From assembly GCA_037074705.1 (NCBI GenBank), contig CM073590.1, positions 138,713,600 through 138,777,599 of the forward strand: DNA of 64,000 bases. The letters run 5' to 3'. This document shows positions 24,829 to 36,406 of this stretch, in pieces. This DNA comes from Zhengitettix transpicula (lineage: Eukaryota > Arthropoda > Insecta > Orthoptera > Tetrigidae). Below the pieces are notes generated by a model. The model searched no databases. It had not been told where the DNA came from and saw only the letters and a list, made by a program, of their open reading frames with translations. Numbering within the stretch: position 1 is the stretch's first letter; the number at the start of each line of letters is the position of its first letter. The position numbers and the translations under genes were made by a program.

Positions 24829-25609
24829 GTTTTCTTCATTTACATATTAAATTTTCCAATTTTGTAATTACATTTTCTCTTGGTGATATTGTAACAATGA
24901 TTTATGCATTAAATTTTCTCATTACTGTTTTCATTCATTGAATAATTCAGTTCCGTATCTTTTAATTTATTATCATTTACATATTATTTTTATATTAATA
25001 ATATGTTATCTTATTTTTCCAAACTGTTACCTTTCTTCATTTTTTCCTGAGTATAGGATCAATAAATATATCTGATGAGACCGAAACACCAACAACGGGG
25101 AAAATGTGTAATAATTGAGTAAAAATTTCACAGTAATGCGCAAATTATAATTCAGTCCATACGACCATACATTGTTGACGATTTGATAACGCGGAATAAC
25201 GTTGTGCGCCGTATAACTATTCGCCAGGTTATATAATTCTGAATAAAATTTAACAGTATAAAATATTCATAAATTTAGCATGCAATGAATAATGATAACG
25301 AATAATTAAAATTTTAAATAAAAGTAGTCTTTTATTTCAGGAGCAATCGATCCTACTATTAATTTTTCTGTGCCCCTAGCAGGAATTATTGGCCAGTTTG
25401 GATTGTCGAACGAAACACTCGCTATTCATCGGTCATTTCTTATCATAATTCGTTAAAAGACCATTTATTTAACAAAAAGATAAGAAAAACGCTAAACAAG
25501 TAATACTTTCCTATAATAAAAAATAAAAGTCTTGGCTTAACTGTACATTTAATGTATAAGAACAGACTTAATATTCCTCTTGGGTACAATTCAGAGCCTT
25601 CGAGTATAT
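24829..25609. other. AT-rich, nothing recognised
   Basis: No gene or RNA recognised. Confidence 0.4.
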
Positions 25610-25613
25610 ATAT

Positions 25614-26651
25614 TGTAATGCCAATTAAACAGGTCATTAATTGTTTTTAATAAAATTAAATTGTTAGCGGTACGAATGAAGGCGGGTTTTTCCTTTGTTC
25701 AACAGCGGAGACCGCGCGGAGAAAACTCAGTCTGCTGAGAGAAACGGAACAGTTCAGTTCACGTGGGGAACGGAAAAACGTAAAAGTCTGATGATCTAAA
25801 AGTCTGGAATCGGCTTTGAATGGTGGCGTACGAGAGATGAAACAGTTAAAAGTCGACGGGGGTAAATAAAACATTTCAGTTCACGTAGAGCACCAAACAG
25901 TAAAGTTTGCAGATCTAAAGTACAAACGGCGAGATCCTGTATTTTTACATGAAAGCAAGCAAACATTTTCACGGAGAGATTAATATAATAACTTGCACAC
26001 GGTGAAGCAAATGGTTTCTTCACGCTGATTGATCATTTATCGCATAGAGGAGACCGGAATCCACTAGTTGATCAAAGGGGGCGGCTCATCCGGGGTTCCA
26101 GATAGCAGAGGATGAGTATTTTAATCGTGTATATTAAAAAGTTTCATTTAGTTTTCTTCTGTTTCACTTATTTTCATATTGTTTTAGATTAACTTTTTTT
26201 TTATATTTGAATTGTTCATTGTCAGTTTTTACATTGCTTTTGTTCTAATTATCAAACCCAGTAGTGACCCTTAGATATAGAGATCCGACGTATTTGATTG
26301 TAACGATATAAGAATTGTATTTTCATAAATGCCAGGAATTAATAAATGAAAAATTAAAGTGTTTGTAGTTAAATGGATGAAATTCAGGGTGCAAAATAGG
26401 TCTTGTACATTGTAAATTTATCAAAAATAATAAATTTCTTTTAAAGCTTAGTAAATGTTGTTAATTATTCCTATGCTTTAAGACCACTTTTTAAATCATT
26501 ATATATTCGAAGTCTTCAACGTGTGGCTAATTATTCAAATTTTAATTAATTTTTTTGTTAATTGATTCATTTAATTAAAGCCTTCCAGTTGTTATTACAT
26601 TTATGGCTTCACCAACGTGGGGATAATTAATCGATAATCCTGTTGTTTATT

Positions 26652-26654
<3 letters not shown>
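25614..26654 (+). mobile_element. Solo LTR-like element, copy 1
   Basis: It starts TGTAATGCCAATTAA and ends GTTTATTACA, with ATAT on both sides (25610-25613; 26655-26658). Family marker ATCAAACCCAGTAGTGACCC lies at 26250. The GC-richer part (25680-26100) has loosely repeated TTCAGTTCACGT units. Near the 3' end an LTR-like terminus GTTATTACA is followed by TGGCTTCACCAACGTGGGG at 26604-26622, close to a tRNA-Lys primer binding site, and then a second ATTACA end. It may therefore be LTR + primer site + a short piece of the 3' LTR rather than a simple solo LTR. No gag or pol. Confidence 0.75.

Positions 26655-26687
<33 letters not shown>
26655..26687. repeat. (AT)n microsatellite
   Basis: About 33 bp of pure AT borders the LTR on its right; a shorter TA run precedes the LTR. 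Confidence 0.9.
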
Positions 26688-26693
<6 letters not shown>

Positions 26694-27194
26694 CGCTCGA
26701 GAATAATCGGACAGAGTTTGAAGGGTTTTGCGATTATTTGTACAGAAAACCCCAGGCAGAAACAGTATTTATCGATCGTTTAATTGAAAATCTCTTATTA
26801 TTGAATTTTGTATGTCGGTCAAGCATTGTAGCATGTAATGCAAAATATTACTCATGACTGAAGATAAGTTACATAAACATTATTATCCATCCTTTCCTCA
26901 CCAAAATTCATACGCTGTGAAGTAAAGCACCGTTCGTTAAATATAAACTAAAAAATAACATTTAAAAGAGATCGTGTTGAAAATCAAGCATCAATGCAAC
27001 CTGACCCACACTTTCACACACCCATGAAGCCGGATATAGTTGTCAGTGTTTATAACGACAAATGCTTATTCGACGTGATTATTAAATATTCTTTAATGTT
27101 TTTTCTAACCTTATTATCAAGTCCGGTTTACATATTTCTGAGACGTGTTATTATAACGATAAAAGATTGAAGACTTTTCCGGTGTAATTGTTGG
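26688..27194. other. AT-rich, nothing recognised
   Basis: No gene or repeat recognised. Confidence 0.4.
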
Positions 27195-27422
27195 ATAAAA
27201 AGTTCTCGGTATTCACACGGGTGCCAACAGCGATTAAAACACGACGTTTCGACGACTGAAAGCCCCGTCGAAAATATATATGATATAATATTATTAATAA
27301 TAATTATAATATAATTAATATTAATGTCGAAAAGCCTAGACGATGATGACAGGGCTTTCAGTCGTCGAAACGTCGCGTATTATTCGCTGTTGGCACCCGT
27401 GTGAATACCGAGATCTTTTTAT
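27195..27422. mobile_element. Foldback element with GTCGAAACGTCG arms
   Basis: Inverted arms (27195-27264 and 27352-27422) share AAGTTCTCGGTATTCACACG, GGTGCCAACAGCGA and GACGTTTCGACGACTGAAAG with few differences. The loop is about 87 bp of AT repeats. The right arm, read forward, has GATGATGACAGGGCTTTCAG followed by TCGTCGAAACGTCG, reminiscent of a hammerhead core with a mutated first box. A diverged one-armed relative is at 43219-43330. Confidence 0.75.
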
Positions 27423-28411
27423 AATCCGAAAATAAGTAATCATGGTATATTATTCCACCATATTTCTTTTTACTCTGAGTTCTTCCATATTCGTAACAGA
27501 TAGCGCATTACCCTATGTTTGATGTTTTGGTTGATATTTAATTTATAGTCAATACTCAGATTGAGAAATTTCGCATGTTGTGAGAAATTAGCAGGATTAC
27601 GAGTTGAATATACCAACTCTAGAAAAGATGACAATTATTAGTTTCTTTATCTTTAAAAATAACACATTTACAGCAATATTCTTGTTCAGGTGATTTATTC
27701 CAGTCTCAAATTTTGCGTTATTAAATTTTATTAATCCTTGCCCTGGACATAATTATGCATGGAGTTGTTAGCTAATTTTCGAAAACTTGGTAGCATACTT
27801 AAAAAACAATAAATGTGAGACTGGATACTTTGTTTCACAGACAATTATTTCTTGGTTCTAGGTCGAGCGACACGACCAGAAAAATAGGTGGGAAGCAGTT
27901 TTGCTGTGTTGTCATTTAGGGTCCCTGTCAACGGTGGTGAATTTGGACCCGATTCTTTCCCGGTTTATTGCGGCCACTTTCAGGCACATAAATGGCGTAG
28001 CCCGATTCCTTACCTCCTGAAATCTCAGAGCCCCTGATTCGTTCCCGTCGTATTTGTAAGTCCTGCACGCCTCCTAGCCGTAGCGCCAAGAATCAATTGC
28101 GAGTATAGAAGTTTTCAACATATTACGTAAAAAATATGAGAAAAGAAATGAAAATTTCTGTGCTATTTTTTTATGATTTAGAACACTATAATAGAATGTT
28201 CATTTGATGATTGATAACTATAATAGAAGCTGTGACGAAAGTGTGGACTCAAAGTGCAAATTTCACTTTAACCGGAGCTGGTGGAGGAAGATTCAATCCA
28301 ACCTTTCGAAAAAACAGAATCTAGTCTGTTGTTACATTATCTGTTCGGTCTTTTGTTGCCGGAAGAAGTTGGGAAAGTGTTTAACTGATTATTTTATATC
28401 CGTCACTATGT
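27423..28411. other. Unique sequence; GC-richer patch 27860-28090
   Basis: No gene recognised. The 27860-28090 patch is distinctly richer in GC and has no relative in the window. It may be an old repeat or regulatory DNA. Confidence 0.3.
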
Positions 28412-28415
28412 ATAT

Positions 28416-29196
28416 TGTAATGCCAATTAATTAACACATTAATTGTAAATTTGAAAATATAAATTGTTTGAGAAATATATTCTTACGGTGGTACAGAACA
28501 CAGCAACAATGTAGCCAAGTATTGTTTCCTTTGTCGGAAGAGTAATGCGCGCTCAAAATTTGCGAGACGGTAGTTCAGTTGGCTGGAAGGTTTGGTCAAG
28601 TACAGGTCGCATCACAAGTCGAACTACGAAACCTGCTAAGCACAAACAGTTTTGGTGAACATAGCCAGGCAGAGAAGTAGCAGGAGTCAACCGAGTGAGG
28701 GAAAGACGAAGAGGAGGTTCCTGGTTCCTGATTTTGATCTAAAAATATTAATTTTAGAATCTGTGAGTTTTAGTAGAAGCTATGCAAAAAACCGCCATAG
28801 TGTTTCGTCAAGTACCAGGTATCCTGGAATGCAGCCGTGAGTACCAATATAAAATAAATAATTATGTAAACCGGATTAAAAGATAGTCGTCAGATTTCGT
28901 TCTCTTCCTTTCATAATTTTTTTTAAGTAGAATCCATCTTTTTAGTATAATTTCGTCGACAAGTAAATTTCGTCTTAGTTAACAGACCAGTAAATCTTTT
29001 CTCTTTTTATTGAAATTTGTGTTGATAATATTTCTAAATAAATGATTAGCCATTATCAAACCCAGTAATGACCCTGAGATAAATTCTATTTGTAATTATT
29101 TTTGTAATTGTTTCAAGTATTGAAAATAAATACTTAGTTTGTTTGTATATTTGAATAATTTTTAATTTAAAAGACCATTTTATTTTGAATATTACA
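28416..29196 (+). mobile_element. Solo LTR, copy 2
   Basis: It starts TGTAATGCCAATTAATTAAC and ends GAATATTACA. The target duplication is ATAT (28412-28415; 29197-29200). Family marker ATCAAACCCAGTAATGACCC is near 29056, with AATAAA signals shortly after. It shares TTTGTCGGAAGAG and ATGCGCGCTCAAAA with copies 3 and 4. At 781 bp it has a single ATTACA end and no primer-site-like motif, so it is the clean solo-LTR form. Confidence 0.8.
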
Positions 29197-29419
29197 ATAT
29201 ATATAAATATATTTTTCTAAACTTCAAATAATTAAATTGTTCTTATTAGATTGTATTGAATATTAATTAAGAAAACATAGTATGAAAATAAAAATTAGCG
29301 AAGAAAATCATTTCACTTCAGTTTACTCCGCTATCTGGTCGGGGAGGAATTGGATCGCTTAGAGTTGTTTACCTCTGAATGAATGGAAAGGAATCGGGCT
29401 ATGTCCGTGAATTTATAGC
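29197..29419. other. AT-rich, nothing recognised
   Basis: Short AT tract then unique sequence; no feature. Confidence 0.4.
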
Positions 29420-29657
29420 CGCGGCCCCGCAGCAAACCCCTCTCCCGCCATGGCAAGGGCGTGGGACAAGTGCCAAGAGCCCGACCTACAGGTTTACTAG
29501 GGTTTGCCCTGCATCAGTTTTAGGCGAATACCGGGTAGGATCCTTAAACTCGAGAGTCCTAGTTAACCCATGTCTACTTTCCTTTATCCTTTCTATGCTA
29601 TTAAAGGGAAGTTGCCACCACGAGGATTACCCGCATGTTATTTGCTACTCTAAAAAT
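29420..29657 (+). repeat. Retroposon fragment (GTTACCCTAAAAAA family)
   Basis: Colinear with the central and 3' parts of the unit at 32950-33511: CCCCTCTCCCGCCAT, CGTGGGACAAGTG, CTAGGGTTTGCCCTGCAT and the GTTGCC...ATTACCC end near 29610-29640. It is 5'-truncated and about 80% similar by eye. Its open frame is incidental. Confidence 0.8.
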
Positions 29658-30479
29658 AAGCTACATGTTGACAAAGCAGGGCTACCAACGCTTCAATTTG
29701 TGGAAGAGATTACCTTAATTCCCTTTACCAGTTTCGTATTTCGCAAAGCGGTAGATATTCTCACTTTAATTTTTTCGCAGCATTTGCAGCACCTTTAGAT
29801 AAATATGTTGCAAAAACGTTCATTTTAATTTCAATCATGTGATTCAAAGAAATGTAAAAATAACGATAAGATAAAAAAAAACAAATCCATGTATTAATTC
29901 GGTACATAAAATTGTTTACATCCCCCAAGAACAAATGAGTGTAATAATTTTCAATGCATATTTACTTCATCTGCCTAATTGTTTTTTAAATGTTTTTTTC
30001 GGTGCTTGCTTTCGTAGTTATAATTACTTGATACTTTATTTTCACCATCGATTTTATGTATCAATGTTAATTTTTATTTCAGTACGAATACAAAGTGAAA
30101 AAAAGTTTAGGTCTAACGTTTTCTTAACGTCCATACTAAATAAAACTTTTATTTTACTCAGACAGCCATTAAATTCAAAGAATTCCCGATGAATTAAGTA
30201 CATAAAAATTCCGCTAAGTTGATACAAGGAAATAAATTCAAACTAATTACAATTCATTTTGTATATGCTTATTAGGAATGTAAGAGTCGGGCGCCTTAAA
30301 GGAGAATGACTTTTATTAATTAAATTTCAAAATCCTGAAAGTAACTTACATGAAAAACTGGTATGTTATCAAACGACGAGTACAATCTGTCAGATACAAT
30401 GTTAAACTGCATTTATTATTATTTTTAATAATAAAAAGACTTCAATAAGATTGAAGATTAATTAGATAAAGAACAAACG
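29658..30479. other. AT-rich, nothing recognised
   Basis: No gene or repeat recognised. Confidence 0.4.
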
Positions 30480-30674
30480 AAAAAGCAGGAAGTGGAAAAT
30501 AAATAGCACACAACGTCTCTGTAATTCTTTTGAGTTCGCCCCGTGGTTTGTCGGGTGTGTCGTCGTCCTTGTGGTCCTCGCGACTGTGAATCACCTGACG
30601 ATCCGAACAAGAATTTCAGGAACGTAGTGTGGCATTTATGTTTATAGTTTATCATTTAATTTGTCTGCTTTTTT
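30480..30674. mobile_element. Foldback element with CTGACGA core-like motif
   Basis: Inverted arms (about 30480-30530 and 30608-30674) share AAAAGCAG, CACACAACGT (complement ACGTAGTGTG) and TAATTCTT. The centre reads TTTTGAGTTCGCCCCGTGG... and CACCTGACGATCCGAACAAG, followed by AATTTCAGGAACGT. The family consensus seems to be CTGACGA ... GAAACGT, here with a base lost. 42977-43140 is the same family. Confidence 0.65.
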
Positions 30675-32157
30675 GCTACGTCTTTCCATAACTTTTTCGT
30701 TGAATTTTCAGGTCTCAGTCCCACCAACGCGACATATTTAAATCTCAAGCGCATTACGTATTTTTGTCGTTCGCTTATTTCCTTCGGCGTCGTTTGTTCA
30801 AGCTTTCAATGGACGACGCAATCTAATACACACATGGCGCATTGTTTTCGCAGGCGTGGTAAGCTTCAATTATGTTGTAGAGGGAGGCCGCATCAACGTT
30901 GAACAAAGGAGTTCTGTTAAATACATGAACTATGAGCAAGATTTTTGATGTCAAATATTATATTTAAATAACGTATAGTTTCCATTGAATGTAATAAGGA
31001 AGCGACATTATTTTTCTGAAATTTATTAATATCTTTATAATTATCTAACAGAATAAGAGATTATTGAATTATTAAATCTAAGTCGACTGTCTGGATCCAC
31101 GAGACTTGAAAATCTTGTGACATGAAGTTACAGCCTCACCAATGTTCCACATTTTAGAAATTGATATTACTATGCCCATAAAATAAAATTTACGTCTATC
31201 CAATTAGAAGGTAGACAGAATAATCAGCTTCAAGAATATTTTTGTTGAGTTTTCTAAAATTTCTAATTATTTAAGCTGCGCATTTGGGTGCAAACCAAAA
31301 ATATAAATATTTATTTTTGACTACTAATAAACAATTGGGGACTTCAATTTTCTACAAATTAAACTTCTGTTCTGAAACGATGAAATATATGTATTATAAA
31401 AGTAGGGCGTTGCCGAGAATCTTTAAAATTTTCCAGTAATTAAAAGGTAATCCAATAATCTTTATTGCGTTGCTAAACACTTCAGCAAAAACCGTGCCAG
31501 AATATGTGGTTCAGATATTTGCAAGATTAGCAGTATGGCACTTAACCACGAAGATGAAAATATTTTCTTAACTTGTGTTAGCTTTTCCAACAGCCAAAGC
31601 GAACGGAGGAGTATTGAGTTGAAATAACACTGGTTGAATGGAATTTAGTTACTATTTTCTTTGTAGAGTGGAAGAATCGATGGATGTTCTTATTTGGGAA
31701 AGACTCTTTCCGTTTCCCGTTATTGACAGAAAAACGACAAAAAAAGGCAGGTTTAACAGTTTTATTTCATAGCACTGTTCACATAATGGTAACCTCTGCC
31801 TAATTTTCATATTGTTTCGGAATCATCTCTTTAAAACACCGAGTCCCTAATAAACATAATTCTTATTAGTTTTGTTGTTTTTATCCTCTACTTTACCTTT
31901 AGAATTGTCCTTAAGTGCTTTTTAAATTCTAAAAATTGTAGTCCACTTATGGATAGTGTAATAATTAATGGATTGTATTATATAAAATTATATATTATAT
32001 ATTTTATATTATATAGAATACAATTTAAAATAATATTAATATATTTAAAGCATAATTATTTACAACATCTTCAAACAACTGCTCCTTTAACATTATTATC
32101 AAATTTCTCTCCGCTAATTAATGTAACGGTTTTACATAAATTGAAAATTCAATCTGC
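30675..32157. other. Mostly unique AT-rich sequence
   Basis: No gene recognised. 30770-30900 is somewhat GC-richer. 31950-32040 is extremely AT-rich. Confidence 0.4.
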
Positions 32158-32502
32158 CTCTATTCCTATTGGAATAGTCGGCCAACTGCCTCCTAAACTG
32201 GCCAAGGCATGGCGAGGGGTAAGCTGCGTCCCCACAGCATACCCCTCTCCCGTCATCGGAAGGGCGAGGGACAAGTACCAAATGCCCGACCTACCCGATG
32301 CAGGTTTTTCTAAGGTTTTCCCTGCATTTCTTTAGGCGAATGCCGGGTAGGATCCTTAAAATATAGCTCGGGGACCATAGTTAACCCTTGGCTACCTTCC
32401 TCTACCCTTCCGCATCCCCCCTTTCAAATCCCTTCCTATGCTATTAAAGGGGAGTTGCCCAATGTGGATCACCCTCATGTAGCCTGTTGCCCTAAAAAAA
32501 AA
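32158..32502 (+). repeat. Retroposon unit 1 of cluster
   Basis: 5'-truncated copy starting at GGAATAGTCGGCCAACTGCC and ending GTTGCCCTAAAAAAAAA. It is joined directly to the next unit at GCCTGTTTTGAGAGG, with no spacer after its poly-A. Confidence 0.85.
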
Positions 32503-32900
32503 GCCTGTTTTGAGAGGTGTACGTTCCGGGGTCGCAGACCTTGGGCATACGGTAAGAGTTGTCCGCTATTCCCATTGGAATAGTCGGCCAGCTGCCTCCT
32601 AATCTGGTCGAGGCACGGAGAAGGGAATGCTGCGTCCCCACAGCAAACTCCTCTCCCGCTATCGGAAGGGCGTGGGACAAGTACCCAATGCCCGACCTAC
32701 CTGACGCAGGTTTCTCTAGGGTTTTCCTGCATATCTTTAGGCGAATGCCGGGTAGGATCTTTAAACAATAGCCCGGGGGCCCTAGTTGCCCTTGGATACC
32801 TTCCTCCACCCTTCCGCATCCCCCCTTTCAAATCCCTTTCCTATGCTATAAGAGGGGAGTTGCCATTATGTGGATTACCCTATACATAGCCTGTCAACAC
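32503..32900 (+). repeat. Retroposon unit 2 of cluster
   Basis: Begins GCCTGTTTTGAGAGGTGTAC and is colinear with 33111-33500. It ends near ACATAGCCTGTCAACACCCC, with the A-tail eroded. The open frames in it (reverse 32492-32809, forward 32559-32771) recur in other copies only because the DNA is repeated. Confidence 0.85.
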
Positions 32901-32937
32901 CCCCAACCAAAGGGTTCGTTAAATTTATATTTGACAT

Positions 32938-33523
32938 TTAAAATCAGTCGATGCTGGAGCTGCGAGGGCTAATCTCTCGCAGGCAATACCTGCGAGGAAT
33001 GTTCTCCTGCAGGCAGAACCTTGTAGGAGAGATACGATGTGGCTACCTTTGGGGATGCCTTTTCCTCTCCGTTTTTGAACTAAAATTCCCACAAGCCGAG
33101 GCACCTCGGCCTGTTCTGAGAGGTGTATGTTCCGGGGTCACAGACCTTGGGCATACGGTAAGAGTTGTACGCTATTCCCATTGGAATAGTCGGCCAGCTG
33201 CCTCCTAAACTGGTCGAGGCACGGAGAAGGGAATGTTGCGTCCCCACAACAAACTCCTCTCCCGTTATCGGAAGGTTGTGGGACAAGTATGCAATGCCCG
33301 ACCTACCTGATGCAGCTTTTCTAGGGTTTTCCCTGCATTTCTTTAGGCGAATGCCGGGTTGGATCCATAAAAAATATCCCGGGGGCCCTAGTTAACCCTT
33401 GACTACCTTCTTCTACCCTTCCGTATCCCCCCTTTCAAATCCTTTCCTATGCTATTAAAGGGGAGTTGCCCAACGTTGATTACCCTCATGTAGCCTGTTC
33501 CCCTAAAAAAATTAAAATCAGTC
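32938..33523 (+). mobile_element. Full-length retroposon with 12-bp target duplication
   Basis: TTAAAATCAGTC occurs at 32938-32949 and again at 33512-33523, flanking a 562-bp unit (32950-33511). The unit starts GATGCTGGAGCTGCGAGGGC and ends GTTCCCCTAAAAAAA. A poly-A end plus a variable-length target duplication shows target-primed reverse transcription, so this is a SINE or short LINE derivative. The first 90 bp hold inverted CTCTCGCAGG/CCTGCGAGG motifs. No tRNA-type A and B boxes are evident. This copy defines the family found at 14673, 29420, 33524, 40875, 53308, 56855 and 60948. Confidence 0.85.
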
Positions 33524-33840
33524 AAAGGAAGCCTACGTGAGAATTCTCTCGCAGGTAAACCTTACCAGAGAGCTCTGGCGGAGGCCACCTTCGGGGATGC
33601 CTTCACATCTCTCTGGTTTTTATGAACTAAGGTTCCTACATGCTGAGACACCTCGGCCTGTTTTGAGAGGTGTATGTTTCGGGGTCGAAGACCTTGGTCA
33701 TACGGTAAGAGTTGTCCGCCATTGTTATTGGAATAGTCGGCCAGCGGCCTTATAAACAGGTCAAGGCACGTCGAGGGGAATGCTGCGACCTCACAACAAA
33801 CCCCTCTCCCGCTATCGGAACGGCGTGGGACAAGTACCAA
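33524..33840 (+). repeat. Retroposon unit, 5' half, cut at an inverted junction
   Basis: Follows the previous unit's target duplication and resembles its 5' half (TTCTCTCGCAGG, then CACCTCGGCCTGTTTTGAGA). It stops at GGGACAAGTACCAA, where the sequence switches to a reverse-oriented copy. Confidence 0.8.
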
Positions 33841-34060
33841 TCCACACAGTGGCAACTCCCCTCTTATGGAATAGGAAAAGGAGTGAAAGGGGGATGCTGA
33901 AAAGTAGAGCAAAGTAGTCAATGGTTAACTAGGGCTCCCGGGCTATGGTTTAAGGATCCTACCCGGCTATTTTCCTAAAAGTGATGCAGGGAAAACCCTA
34001 GAAAACCCTGCATGAGGTTGGTCGGGCATTTGGTACTTGTCCCACTCCCTTCCGATGGCA
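33841..34060 (-). repeat. Retroposon unit, reverse copy
   Basis: Read on the reverse strand it is the 3' half of the same family, from the GGGACAAGTACCAAA region to GGGGAGTTGCCACTGTGTGG. Together with 33524-33840 it forms a tail-to-tail inverted junction without spacer, a candidate template-switch or recombination product. Confidence 0.8.
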
Positions 34061-35121
34061 GTTAAATTTCTTCATATACCATACCTTTAACTAATCCGAA
34101 TGAATGTTTTACATATTTGTTATTAAAGCTTCCAGTCATCAATTTTAAAACAAGTTCTAACAGCTGATCAAATAATTACTTTAAAAGGTTAAGTTTACAT
34201 TATGATTTACATATTTATAAATTAAAAGATTAGCCGAAGTGTACGCTTAACTAAATCGCTTAGCAAAACATGGCATTCAGCTTCACCACACCCGAATTGA
34301 AACGGATCGGTTTTACAGTTGCAGTATCGTAATGAAATAATGTTTATCGTTCGCAGGTTACCAATAACGACAGTGCAATGTGCTATTAGCTGGAACAGAT
34401 AGTTATTTCAGGTGATTATTGGTGGCGACCGAGTCGGTAATGAAGTGAATCGATAGAGTCGCATGTTGGTCGACTGAGCAGAAATCCTGGCCTCGCTCCA
34501 GAGTTGGTGTTCCAGGACACTTACCATCAAGGACAGGACGACAGTCAACCTCTCCATAATTCTTGGGAGACAAATTTTAAATTCAATATTAATAATATAA
34601 TAATGTTATCGCGTTGACATCAACTTCAAATCCCGAGTCTTTTGGAAATTGAGAACCGATTCCAGAATTGGAATTGTTCTACATGGTAACAATGACTACA
34701 CTAAAGGCTTACCGATCTAATATAACCATAATATTAAAAAATATAATGATTTACAGAAAATTCAAAATAAACATAAGATATAATACACGAGTTATTTAGA
34801 TTTATTTGTATTAAGAACCTAATTAAATGAATAAATTCAAAATAGAAAATCCTGACATTTGTAGTAGTTGATATATATATCATTAAATGTATTTTGGAAT
34901 GAAATTCCAAAATAATTAATTTACCAGAGACAATAATTGATGACAAATACAGCAAGGATGAGACACGACCAGATTTACTGAAAACAATGTTAAAAGATAG
35001 CAATAAATATTATTTTATAATTTTTTAGCTAAAATATAGACATTACAATATACGGCCATCTAACAGGATGCGTGCTTTAAAAATATTACAGAAAACTGAA
35101 TGAAGTAAAGTATCGAAGACG
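34061..35121. other. Mostly unique sequence
   Basis: No gene recognised. 34340-34560 is balanced in composition and without a match here. The rest is AT-rich. Confidence 0.35.
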
Positions 35122-35350
35122 ATTAATGAGCGGGTAGGTAAACTTAAATCGCATCACAGAGGTCTTGGGTTCGAAACATGGATGTTTGTGCTTGTACTGG
35201 TCTCGAAAACTGGGGTTAAGACTGAGGGAGAATCGACACGATGACCACGTTCACTCCTACATCCAGAATGTGTTATGTAATATGGCAGTCGTCTCGGTAG
35301 GTCAAGGCCCTTCAAGTGCTGTCGAGCCAAGGAGTAGTTAGTATTAGGTA
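35122..35350 (+). repeat. tRNA-derived SINE
   Basis: GAGCGGGTAGGTAAACTT resembles a degenerate A box, and GGGTTCGAAACATGG (from about 35166) is a good RNA polymerase III B box. They are followed by a body with AGGTCAAGGCCCTTCAAG and an AG-rich end. The spacing between boxes (about 35 bp) fits a tRNA-derived SINE head. It does not fold as a functional tRNA. Confidence 0.65.
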
Positions 35351-36342
35351 AAATAAAAAGTCCGTGAGTTCAAAAAGTAAAATAGCTTAGGTATTATAAA
35401 TCATGAAAAAATATTAAACAATGTGAAATTAAAGCAAATTATTTGCTTTAAACATATTAAACTTATTTTCTAACAATATATATAATGTTTTATTAATGTT
35501 TACAATGGAACAAATATAAATCAATTTTATTGCTGCATGTAAAATTTAAAAAAAATTATATTCTTAACTAAATATAAAAGCTTTGGGTGCCCAAAATATA
35601 TTTCATATCTATAATACATAAGTACTTTAAATCATAAAATTTTAGTTATTTCATATTAAATTTAATATTCATGTACATATATACACAAACATTGGACAAA
35701 GGCTTAAAAGCGTAATATTTTAAACGGTTTCTTTTTATATCAAGATACGAATAGTTTTAATTGCATTAAACATATTCATTTTATCACGAGAAATGTTTAT
35801 ATTTATTTTCAATTATCAATATTTGGATGGAATAATTCACAGGTTAATATTAAAAAATTATTGTGCATGTTTGGACAAAATTTCTGTGGAATTATTACAG
35901 CATTTGAACATTTTCAAGATATACCAAAAATTCTTTAAAATTTCCATACTATTTACACTGGAAATATATTTAGATTATTTAATTTGACTATACACTTGAT
36001 TATATTTTTATATTGAAAATTTAGTGAACTGTCAAAATGCAGTATTGTACAATTACACAATTTATTTGTGCTAATGGGATCAATCCATTACAAGGTCTTT
36101 TGATTCAGTTTTAAAGTAATTGTACACTTAAAGGAGCTATTAAAAATTTAAATGTCAGGTTATAATTTTCCGGAATAAAAAATACTCTACTAAAATTATA
36201 AGCCGAGATATTATTATTTTCTGTGGATTTTCTATTATAAAAACATGTTACATATAGTATTTAACGAATATAATTTTTTAATCATACTGACTGGAAATTG
36301 TTAACTGTAGATGGATTGTTTCGGAATAAAAGAAATACATTT

Positions 36343-36349
<7 letters not shown>
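35351..36349. other. AT-rich, nothing recognised
   Basis: No gene or repeat recognised; very high AT content. Confidence 0.4.

Positions 36350-36403
<54 letters not shown>
36350..36403. repeat. (TA)n microsatellite
   Basis: About 54 bp of pure TA, the longest in the window, bordering a reverse-strand LTR; the tract resumes at 37594. Confidence 0.95.

Positions 36404-36406
<3 letters not shown>

Noticed and set aside
29379..29798. 139-aa frame
   Set aside because: Most of it is a copy of the non-coding retroposon clustered at 32-34 kb.
32492..33921. Several 68-119-aa frames with similar sequence, such as the PGTYTSQNR motif
   Set aside because: They are similar because the DNA is repeated. 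The frame is not preserved between copies and no known protein fits.
35041..35060. CATTACAATATA as the end of another LTR
   Set aside because: No matching TGTAATG start or family marker lies within 1.3 kb upstream.
36350..36403. CRISPR-like or functional tandem array
   Set aside because: It is a plain TA microsatellite; no repeat-spacer structure occurs anywhere in the window.
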